A stretch of DNA of 39,176 nt. It comes from Bacteroidia bacterium (GTDB lineage Bacteria; Bacteroidota; Bacteroidia; Cytophagales; Cyclobacteriaceae). The position numbers and the translations under genes were made by a program. Each line of letters begins with the position of its first letter. Positions within the stretch are counted from its first letter, which is position 1. Below are positions 26,701-33,631 of this stretch, in pieces. The DNA lies in contig JAUILA010000036.1 in NCBI GenBank assembly GCA_030432655.1, positions 1-39,176 of the forward strand, written 5' to 3'. The notes below the pieces were generated by a model. The model searched no databases. It was not told the DNA's origin and worked only from the letters and a program-made list of their open reading frames with translations.

Positions 26701-27237
26701 CCGAAGAATGGGATGGTGGTCATTCGTGCATCATATACGGATCAAAGTGTTAATGGCGTACCTGCAGTAACCTCACAGGACATGTTCACCCTGAGGAGTC
26801 CGACACTGATCCCCGCTGACGCTGAAGAAAAGGAGGGAATCCAGGTATTCACCTTTGGCGACCGGAAACTGGCGATTGTCCAGGAAAGTGGTGCCTATAC
26901 AATGCATAAAGGAATTGATCTGACGGGCATTGGTGCAGTAGCCTGTACGGCGATGGTTCCGGTGAATCAGCTTAACGCAGCGGGTGGAGTCATTGAGTTG
27001 CACCTGGACAGCCCGGACGGACCGTTACTGGGTACTTCGGAGAAACTGAATCCGGTGGAAGGACCCGTGCAGCAGTCACCTCCGGTTAATACGGTAATCC
27101 CGATCGAGCCGGCGTCTGGCAAACATGACCTGTACGTTGTTTACAAAAACGACGAAGCCGCGGCCGGCCAGGGCCTTATGGTGCACCTGGCGATCACATT
27201 TATCCCGGGTGGTAATCAGCAGATGAGCATGCGGTAA
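23755..27237 (+). CDS. Multidomain lipoprotein: ThuA, glucose/sorbosone dehydrogenase, PKD and cytochrome c domains
   Basis: A 1160-residue predicted lipoprotein with lipobox VIAGC after about 24 residues. In order: a ThuA domain (about 32-245; [49 protein letters not shown]), a glucose/sorbosone dehydrogenase-type beta-propeller (about 262-705; [48 protein letters not shown]), a PKD domain (about 735-805), a short beta region, a monohaem cytochrome c domain (about 868-960; CKACH at 888-892, with Met937 a possible sixth ligand), and a C-terminal beta domain that may bind carbohydrate. This combination is known from Bacteroidota. It suggests periplasmic or surface oxidation of a sugar or polyol with electrons passed through the attached haem. 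The substrate is unknown. A terminator follows. Confidence 0.9.
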   Translation: [1160 protein letters not shown]

Positions 27238-27263
27238 GCTAATAATCTGATAATCAAGTTGAA

Positions 27264-27295
27264 AGAAGGTGCAAATTATTGTACCTTCTTTTTTT
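27264..27295 (+). terminator. Intrinsic terminator after the ThuA/dehydrogenase gene
   Basis: AGAAGGTGCA (27264-27273), loop AATTAT, TGTACCTTCT (27280-27289), then six T (27290-27295). The stem is 10 bp with one G-U pair. It ends the transcript of the large lipoprotein gene. It also rules out a GTG start at 27269 for the next gene, since that codon lies inside the stem. Confidence 0.88.
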
Positions 27296-27307
27296 ATTGA
27301 CTTGGTT

Positions 27308-28622
27308 ATGAACTCTCCTTTAAAGAAATCATGGTCTGGTTGGCTTATTTTGATTGTATTTCCAGCATTGATACTGCCAGGTTGCCAGGGAAAACAGCAG
27401 ATTAAGGAAAATTATTCCACTGACCCCATACTATCATGGAATGAATTGGTTTATTCAACAGCAGTTGCAGAAGACAAATTACTTACCCTGAAAGGTCTTC
27501 GGACGGCAACTATGGGGCATATAGCGATGCATGATGTATTGAACAGTATTAAACCGGTTTACGATGTATACCTGTTAAAAAATGAAAGAGCAGAAGCACA
27601 TCCAATCGCAGGAATCGTTCAGGCTGGTTATGAAATAGCGGTTTCTCAGTATCCTGATAAGAAAGATTTGTTTGTCAGCGAGAGGGAAAGATGGCTTGCT
27701 GAAGTTGAGCAGGGATCGGCCAGGGAGAATGGTATTCAATTGGGTAAGCAAATCGCAATGGGTGTTTTGAGAAGACGGGAGGAAGATAAATGGGATGGGG
27801 AAGCGAGCTACACATGGCATCCCATGGGTCCTGGGGTATACGCAGAATTTAATGAACACAGCGGAACACCCGAAGGATTTGTTTTTGGTGCAGGATGGGC
27901 CAAAGCAGAACCATTTATACTTCCGAGTCAGGATTTCTTTCGTTCACCGCCACCCCCTGAGATAAAGAGTAAAGCCTACCTGGAGGCATTTAATGAAGTA
28001 AAATCAGTAGGAAGAACGATTAGTAATGAGCGAACGGCGGATCAGCAGCATCTCGCAATGTGGTGGAAGGATTTTGTTGAGAATTCCCATAACCGATTGG
28101 CACGACAACTCATGAGATTAGAACAAATTTCACTTTGGGAAGCAGCCCGGACTTTCGCTCTTCTTAATATGAGCATTTATGATGCCTATGTTTCTGTTTT
28201 TGATAATAAATTTTATTACAATCACTGGAGACCTTTTACGGCTATCCGGTGGGCCGCCAATGACGGAAACCCTGAAACAATCCAGGATACTACATGGAAT
28301 AATCTTCACCGACATACCTACGCTTTTCCATCGTATCCATCTGCACATGGTACAGCCAGTGCAGCGGCCATGACAGTTCTGGGCGCAACCCTGGGCTTAG
28401 GAGATACATACGGCTTTACCATGTATACAAGTGAAGTTGACAGTGCCGGACCCATGAGTGGAAAAATGGCAATGCTACCGGAAAGCAGACAGTTCAGCAG
28501 TTTTTCTGAAGCGGCAACGGAATGCGCTATGTCTCGATTGTACCTTGGAATTCACTTCAGGTATGACTCAGAAGCAGGATTTGATTTAGGGCAAAACATA
28601 GGAAATTATTTAGTAAATGAAG
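27308..28622 (+). CDS. Vanadium-dependent haloperoxidase / PAP2-type lipoprotein
   Basis: The frame opens at 27269 inside a terminator hairpin; the ATG at 27308 gives a proper lipoprotein signal (lipobox LPGC at about residues 23-26), so I use it. The C-terminal half carries the three-part phosphate/vanadate-binding signature of the PAP2/haloperoxidase superfamily: FYYNHWRPFTAIR, YPSAHGTASAAA, and SRLYLGIHFRYD with the catalytic His and a following Asp. The N-terminal half is the all-helical extension usual in vanadium haloperoxidase-like proteins of Bacteroidota. Whether it oxidises halides or is an acid phosphatase cannot be decided from the motifs. Base composition is lower in GC than the neighbouring genes. 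The gene stands alone between a terminator and a nested inverted repeat. The stop codon is the TAA at 28640-28642, directly after the coordinates given. Confidence 0.85.
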
Positions 28623-28670
28623 CTCTTAAACCAATGGAATAAATAATTGAGAAAACCAGGCGGATTGTAC

Positions 28671-28729
28671 TGTGGTAGGGGTTATGAACATCACTGTCTT
28701 CAATTTGTTAAAATTGATAACATACCACA
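28671..28729. repeat. Nested inverted repeat in the gap after the haloperoxidase-like gene
   Basis: Outer arms TGTGGTA (28671-28677) and TACCACA (28723-28729) enclose second arms GTTAT (28681-28685) and ATAAC (28717-28721). Within these sits an inner hairpin, CAATTT (28701-28706) with AAATTG (28711-28716). Twelve outer pairs interrupted by a small internal loop, plus six inner pairs, make a 59-base structured element in a 178-base gap. No T run follows. It could be an RNA structure in the leader of the next gene, a remnant of a small repeat element, or chance. Confidence 0.4.
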
Positions 28730-28800
28730 ACCACACTCGCTCCTGAAAGTTTTCATTATCGGAAGCGATTATAATTAAAGAGACCACATCAACCAATAAT

Positions 28801-30429
28801 GTGAAAAAAGCCCTGAAAATTTTTCTTGTCGTCATTTCTTTGGTCCTGGTAATCATGCTGGGAGCGAAATTCTGGATTGAATCAAATTTTATGCGCATTC
28901 TTAACAAGAATGAAGAAAGGAAATTTGATCTCCGATACGATAATATTTCAATTGATTTTACCCTGAACGGAATATTACTGGAGGATATTACCATTACTCC
29001 AACCGACACCCTATCCGGTGCAGCTACCGCGGTGTACGGGACAGTATCCCGGGCCCGGCTGGAAGGAATTGATCTCATGCCCATCCTGTTTTCTGACAAG
29101 CTGGTCATTGATAAATTGTTATTTACGGAGCCGGCTTTCGTGGTTTATTTAAAAAGTGATACCACAAAGCAGCGTAATGTACGAAAGGGGATGGGGCAAT
29201 TATTTGGTGAACTGATCAAAGGAGCTGCTCTCAAGAATTTTGCTATCGAAAGCGGCAATCTCGAGATATATAAGACCCGGCCTGATACCGTATTGTTTGG
29301 TTCTGTTGAAACTATCAGGGTCAGTGCAGCAGATATCAGAACTGATAAGGAGCGAATTGATTTTGTGATCCCTTTTGAACTGGGCCAGCTGCATAGTCAC
29401 CTGGAAAAAATTTCTTATGTCGTGGATGAATACCGCGATATGGAGATTGCTGCCTTCGATTTTAATTCTGAGAAAAACCAGCTGGTGATGAATGATATAT
29501 CTATGGCCATCGATACTTCGTGGCTGGTGATGAGCAGGGATCAGGAGTATCATAAGGACCTGATCGGGTTTTCACTTAAATCCCTTGTCCTGGATGGGGT
29601 GAATATGACAAATGTTTATGCAGATCACTTTAAGCTTCACGCCCGGACAATTCATATTGACAGCCTGGATCTTAATGATTTTCGTAACAAGAAAATGCCG
29701 GAACCTCCGGATATCGAAAAGCCGATGTTCAAAGGAATGCTGGACCAGATTAACGTGCCTGTCGATGTGGATTCGATTATAATTAACAACGCAGACATTG
29801 CTTATACGGAATTGGCACCTAAAGGAGAATCAGCCGGTACAATAAGGTTTAGTAATATAAACGGATATATCGAAGATGTTACTACAGATACTGTCCGGCA
29901 GGATACTCTCGAAAATTTTCATGCGCACCTGGATGCGTTGATCAACCAGGAGGCAAAAATATCATTTGATCTTATGGTGCCCTATTCGACCGAGCATTTC
30001 TACCTGGACGCCCGGATAGAGCCATTTGACATGAGGATTCTGAACCCTACCATGGAGCCACTGGCCAAATTACGCATTGATTCCGGCCGTATGGAAACTT
30101 TTCACCTTAAAATGAGTGCTAACCGGGTGAAAAGCCAGAACGAAATGACGCTAAGTTATAAAAATCTTAAATTGAGTGTGCTGGACCGGGATGAAGGGGA
30201 AAAAGATAAAAGCGGACTGCTTTCAACACTTGCCAACATGTTTGTGAAAAAAGATGATGATTCCGGTAAAGGTGGCGTAAGTTCTGTCGAGTATGTAACA
30301 GAACGTGATATTTACAGGGGGCCTTTCAATTATATGTGGCAAAGTGTAAAGGAAGGTATGAAACAGATCGCTCCATCAACAGTTGGATCCATTATAATTC
30401 CTGGAAATAAAAAGGAAGAAAAGGAGTGA
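28801..30429 (+). CDS. AsmA-like / DUF748-like envelope protein
   Basis: A 542-residue protein with a GTG start at 28801. One N-terminal membrane helix (about residues 6-26) is followed by a long beta-rich region with repeating units of the type 'LxIDSLxLxD' and 'VDSIIINNADIAYTELAP', ending in a short basic tail. This pattern, with a Gly-rich strand after each 'A-Y-T-E' turn, is that of the AsmA/DUF748 group. Larger relatives form periplasm-spanning bridges for lipid transport; for a protein of this size the role is open. A cluster of small genes on the same strand begins 50 bases downstream. Confidence 0.7.
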   Translation: MKKALKIFLVVISLVLVIMLGAKFWIESNFMRILNKNEERKFDLRYDNISIDFTLNGILLEDITITPTDTLSGAATAVYGTVSRARLEGIDLMPILFSDKLVIDKLLFTEPAFVVYLKSDTTKQRNVRKGMGQLFGELIKGAALKNFAIESGNLEIYKTRPDTVLFGSVETIRVSAADIRTDKERIDFVIPFELGQLHSHLEKISYVVDEYRDMEIAAFDFNSEKNQLVMNDISMAIDTSWLVMSRDQEYHKDLIGFSLKSLVLDGVNMTNVYADHFKLHARTIHIDSLDLNDFRNKKMPEPPDIEKPMFKGMLDQINVPVDVDSIIINNADIAYTELAPKGESAGTIRFSNINGYIEDVTTDTVRQDTLENFHAHLDALINQEAKISFDLMVPYSTEHFYLDARIEPFDMRILNPTMEPLAKLRIDSGRMETFHLKMSANRVKSQNEMTLSYKNLKLSVLDRDEGEKDKSGLLSTLANMFVKKDDDSGKGGVSSVEYVTERDIYRGPFNYMWQSVKEGMKQIAPSTVGSIIIPGNKKEEKE

Positions 30430-30479
30430 CAGTCAGTTTGCAGGAAATTAGTAACTTGTTCGCTTAAACTATTGTCTCT

Positions 30480-30842
30480 ATGAAAAAACTAACAGCTATC
30501 CTCGCAGTGATCCTGGTATCCTTCACATTATTTTTCACGTTAAGACCGATTCCTGCTCCCGGGCCTGGTAAGTTTGACGTAGCAGAATCATCTCTCCTGG
30601 ATGTACGGGAAGAAGGAGGTCCGGAAGATATTGTTCTCCAACTGGCTGATGATGACCGGCTGTTCTATATTAACCGGGGAATGACGACCATTTCACCGCA
30701 AAAAATTAAGCATCTTGCTGGAGAACAAACAGTTAAGGTATATTTCAGTAATCAATGGTCTTTGCTGGATCCGGCTAGTCAAAACAGGCACGTTTATGCC
30801 GTGGAGGCCGGTGATCAAATGATTTACAGTGAATTCAACTGA
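30480..30842 (+). CDS. Hypothetical membrane-anchored protein, 120 aa
   Basis: A 120-residue protein with an ATG start, a basic N-terminus and one hydrophobic helix (about residues 4-22). It could be a signal peptide or an anchor; there is no lipobox. The rest is a small soluble domain with alternating strands (DRLFYINRG, QTVKVYFSNQW, RHVYAVEAGDQMIYSEFN). I recognise no family. Its last 14 bases overlap the start of the next gene, which suggests co-translation. Confidence 0.65.
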   Translation: MKKLTAILAVILVSFTLFFTLRPIPAPGPGKFDVAESSLLDVREEGGPEDIVLQLADDDRLFYINRGMTTISPQKIKHLAGEQTVKVYFSNQWSLLDPASQNRHVYAVEAGDQMIYSEFN

Positions 30843-31314
30843 GGCAGAGCTTTTAATCAGCCAGTTTTATACTGCCTTTTCACAACTGGAGGCAGAGAAG
30901 ATGGTCAGCTGTTATCATATAGAGGTTGAATTTACAGATCCCGCATTCGGACATCTCACAGGCAGGCACGCTGGCAATATGTGGCGGATGCTATGCCGCT
31001 CTCAGAAGGATAAGGGCTTTCAGTTAAACTTTGGAAATATCTTCTCAGACGGAACCCATGCTACTGCCGACTGGGAAGCGCGATATGTCTTTTCTCGTAC
31101 AGGAAGGCGTGTGCATAATCAGATAAAAGCCAGTTTTGAGTTCAGGGACGGTTTGATCTGGAGACATACGGATCACTTCAGCTTGTATAACTGGTCTAAG
31201 CAGGCATTTGGTGCGACCGGGTTGCTGATAGGCTGGACGCCATTTTTCCGTAAAAAATTACAGCACCAAACCAGGGCCATGCTGGATAAGTTTGAAACAA
31301 ATTCAGTAAGATGA
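30829..31314 (+). CDS. SnoaL/NTF2-like protein
   Basis: A 161-residue protein of the NTF2-like fold. The pattern is typical of the SnoaL group: an opening helix pair (LISQFYTAFSQLEAEKMVSCYH), FTDPAFGHLTGRHAGNMWRML, then strands ending ADWEARYVFSRTGRRVHNQIKASFEFRDGLIWRHTDHFSLY. These are usually small ligand-binding or isomerase-like proteins, and no substrate can be inferred. The start is a GTG at 30829 within the end of the previous gene; the first in-frame ATG, at 30901, would remove the first helix. The stop overlaps the DUF1684 start (ATGA). Confidence 0.82.
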   Translation: MNSTEAELLISQFYTAFSQLEAEKMVSCYHIEVEFTDPAFGHLTGRHAGNMWRMLCRSQKDKGFQLNFGNIFSDGTHATADWEARYVFSRTGRRVHNQIKASFEFRDGLIWRHTDHFSLYNWSKQAFGATGLLIGWTPFFRKKLQHQTRAMLDKFETNSVR

Positions 31315-32210
31315 GAAATATTTCAATTCTCCTCCTTGTATTCATTACTTTATTCTCATGCAAAAAGCAGCAGGAGAATAAACTGGAGAATGACTACCTG
31401 GTGGATCTGACCTCTTACAGGGACGGGATTAAAGATGATCATCGTGTGGAATACCTGAAATTGGTTGGTCGATACACTTTACCTGAAGATGAAGCCATCA
31501 CTTTCGGTTCAGGCGATGAAAATTCGGTTATAATCAAGGTCAGCGGTTTTCCGGAAAGGGCAGGAAACCTCAGGGTGACCCATGACTCGTTATATTTCAA
31601 AGCCTGGGAGGAGTTGGAAGTGACAGATGAGCAGGGTATCCCGGTAGATAGCGTACGCCTTCCCCTTGATCAGTACGGAAGAAGCACGTTACTTACCTCT
31701 GGCAGGTTCAGCTGGCGGGTGATGGAAAGGGAAGGAAACTTTTTCATCCGGATCCGGGATGAGAATAACCCGGCGGTGGAAAGCTTTAAAGGCTATGAAT
31801 GGTTCGAACCTGATGCGAAATTCATTTTTAACGGCAAATTTGAATACTACGAGACATCCAGGGTAGATGAGGTGCCATCGGTATTTGAGTTTAGGGAAAC
31901 CGAAGAATTTATCGGGAAGGTGACATTTGACTATAATGGAGAATCTTATTCACTTGATGTGGGAGAGGGGGGCTTTCTTATGTTCATTGACTCTACTACA
32001 GGAAATGAAACGTATGGAGCCGGCCGGTACCTGGATATGAAAATTCCGGAAACGGACGGACCGGTGGTGCTGGACTTTAATTATGCCTATAATCCGCCCT
32101 GCATATTCTCCAGGTATACCACCTGCAAATTTGCTCCGATCCAGAACCGCCTGTCATTTGGTGTGAAGGCAGGAGAAACGGCACAATCACTTGACGGTGC
32201 AGAACATTAA
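31311..32210 (+). CDS. DUF1684 lipoprotein
   Basis: A 299-residue lipoprotein with a short signal ending in the lipobox TLFSC. The C-terminal part has the highly conserved DUF1684 block: MFIDSTTGNETYGAGRYLD, VVLDFNYAYNPPCIFS, then TCKFAPIQNRLSFGVKAGE. The Asn-Pro-Pro-Cys turn and second Cys are part of that pattern. DUF1684 proteins are common in Bacteroidota and other phyla; their function is not known. It overlaps the SnoaL-like gene by four bases and is followed seven bases later by the cupin gene. Confidence 0.9.
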   Translation: MRNISILLLVFITLFSCKKQQENKLENDYLVDLTSYRDGIKDDHRVEYLKLVGRYTLPEDEAITFGSGDENSVIIKVSGFPERAGNLRVTHDSLYFKAWEELEVTDEQGIPVDSVRLPLDQYGRSTLLTSGRFSWRVMEREGNFFIRIRDENNPAVESFKGYEWFEPDAKFIFNGKFEYYETSRVDEVPSVFEFRETEEFIGKVTFDYNGESYSLDVGEGGFLMFIDSTTGNETYGAGRYLDMKIPETDGPVVLDFNYAYNPPCIFSRYTTCKFAPIQNRLSFGVKAGETAQSLDGAEH

Positions 32211-32217
32211 AATCATT

Positions 32218-32688
32218 ATGAATCAAGCCGGAAAAATTATTGATAAGCTGGGATTGCAGCCTCATCCGGAAGGAGGCTATTACCGCGAAACATACCGGGC
32301 CACTCCGCAGATAGGCAAAGGAGAGGATGCCAGAAATGTAAGCACATCAATTTATTACCTGCTGGTAGGGAATGACCAGTCCCATATACATCGTGTTGCC
32401 AATGATGAGATCTGGTATTTCCACCAGGGCGCTGCTGTTGAGATTGTTTCTGTCTTTGATGGTAAAATCCGAAGTGATCTTCTCGGTAATGATATCAGTG
32501 ACGGACAGCGACCTCAGCTACTCGTCAAGGCAAACACCTGGTTTGGCGCCAGGCTAAGTGATATAAATGGGTACTGCCTTGTCAGCTGTTCGGTTTCTCC
32601 TGGTTTTGACTTTGCTGATTTTGAAATGGCCGGGCGAAACGACTTTTCGGATGACATCATCAGTCAGCTTGGAAGCCTATTGAAGTAA
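32218..32688 (+). CDS. Cupin_5 (DUF985) family protein
   Basis: A small cytoplasmic cupin of 156 residues. The frame opens nine codons earlier, but the ATG at 32218 gives the usual N-terminus and clears the preceding stop. The defining stretch is complete: LGLQPHPEGGYYRETYRA, STSIYYLLVGNDQSHIHRV and DEIWYFHQGAAVEIV. His and Glu residues in these segments are the expected metal ligands of the cupin barrel. Some family members are isomerases or epimerase-like enzymes, but most are uncharacterised. Confidence 0.9.
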   Translation: MNQAGKIIDKLGLQPHPEGGYYRETYRATPQIGKGEDARNVSTSIYYLLVGNDQSHIHRVANDEIWYFHQGAAVEIVSVFDGKIRSDLLGNDISDGQRPQLLVKANTWFGARLSDINGYCLVSCSVSPGFDFADFEMAGRNDFSDDIISQLGSLLK

Positions 32689-32696
32689 CAGGGTTT

Positions 32697-32713
32697 AATA
32701 TGCTCCGCATATT
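32697..32713. repeat. Short hairpin after the cupin gene
   Basis: AATATGC (32697-32703) and GCATATT (32707-32713) form a perfect 7-bp stem with a TCC loop, nine bases after the cupin stop codon. The position fits a transcript end, but there is no T run, so termination is only a possibility. Confidence 0.35.
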
Positions 32714-32786
32714 GTATCATTACTATTTTTGCTAAATTGAAACTCTCTTATACTGAGGATCTGTTTTTATTAACCCAAGACCAATC

Positions 32787-33008
32787 ATGATGAGTTTTAT
32801 AATGGCCGCGTTAGGAGGAATAGGAATTTTTGAACTTCTGCTAATAGTTATTGTATTTGCGGTTCCGCTGATTTTGTTCATCATCGCCATAATGGATTTG
32901 ATTAAAAGAGATTTCAACGACAGTTCAGTCAAAATCATTTGGGCACTGGTGATCGTATTTATGCCATTTTTAGGATCAATTATTTATCTTGTGGCTGGAA
33001 GAAAATGA
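32787..33008 (+). CDS. PLDc_N-domain small membrane protein
   Basis: A 73-residue protein with two membrane helices (about residues 14-36 and 49-68). It matches the PLDc_N ('phospholipase D nuclease, N-terminal') family: a first helix, IMDLIKRDF, then KIIWALVIVFMPFLGSIIYLVAGRK. The WxxVIxFxPxxGxxxYLxxGR(K) ending is diagnostic. The name is historical: these stand-alone proteins have no phospholipase domain, and their role is unclear. The next gene starts nine bases later. Confidence 0.88.
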   Translation: MMSFIMAALGGIGIFELLLIVIVFAVPLILFIIAIMDLIKRDFNDSSVKIIWALVIVFMPFLGSIIYLVAGRK

Positions 33009-33017
33009 TGACAGCCC

Positions 33018-33530
33018 ATGGACGCGGAAAGTACCAATTTTCATGTCCGCCCTCGCTTCAAGCGTATTATACCCCATTCACCCGGAGAAATTGAGGATCG
33101 GATCAGCATGGCCCTGAAAGGCCCGGATACTACCTGCAAAGGAAATGTAATACCAGGACATGCCACCATTAAAATCCCGCAGGAGCAACGTCATTACTGG
33201 TCCCCCCAGCTGCAATTATCATTTGAAGAAACAGACGAAGGAACCGTTCTGCGCGGGCTGTTCGGACCACAGCCACATGTATGGACAATGTTTGTTCTCT
33301 TCTATTCAGTTATCGGTTTTGCTATCCTTGTATTGTTGGTTTTAGGTATGTCCTACATGAGCCTGGGGAAATCAGCACAAATCCTCTGGGGTGTGCCGGT
33401 CCTGCTTGCTGTGTTCCTGACATTGTATCTGGTTGCCTATTTTGGACAACGAAGAAGCCGGCATCAATTACATGTTCTGAACAATTTTATTCTTGCCGCA
33501 CTTAACCTGGAAGTGGAGGAAAAGGTATAA
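33018..33530 (+). CDS. Hypothetical membrane protein, 170 aa
   Basis: A 170-residue protein. A soluble N-terminal domain of about 90 residues (FKRIIPHSPGEIEDRISMAL, then short strands with HATIKIP, HYWSPQLQLSFEE and GTVLRGLFGP) is followed by two membrane helices (about 95-117 and 123-142) and a short tail. The N-terminal domain with 'WSPQLxLxxxxxxxGTxLxGxxGPxPxVW' resembles a group of Bacteroidota membrane proteins of unknown function. It is close downstream of the PLDc_N gene and probably co-transcribed. Confidence 0.75.
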   Translation: MDAESTNFHVRPRFKRIIPHSPGEIEDRISMALKGPDTTCKGNVIPGHATIKIPQEQRHYWSPQLQLSFEETDEGTVLRGLFGPQPHVWTMFVLFYSVIGFAILVLLVLGMSYMSLGKSAQILWGVPVLLAVFLTLYLVAYFGQRRSRHQLHVLNNFILAALNLEVEEKV

Positions 33531-33604
33531 CCGGTTTGTGGCCTGCATGGCTGGAAGGAGAATAATTATGGATAAGTGCAACTAATCATAAGCTGTTTAC
33601 GTTC

Positions 33605-33628
33605 TTTTAATTGATATATCAACTAAAA
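33605..33628. promoter_or_regulatory. 24-bp near-perfect palindrome before the S41 peptidase, candidate operator
   Basis: The core TTGATATATCAA (33611-33622) is perfect, and the flanks extend it: TTTTA (33605-33609) pairs with TAAAA (33624-33628), with one mismatch at A33610/C33623. Eleven of twelve half-site positions match. It ends three bases before the peptidase ATG, where a bound protein would block transcription or translation start. The 12-bp core recurs at 18291-18302. Confidence 0.55.
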
Positions 33629-33631
33629 GAA

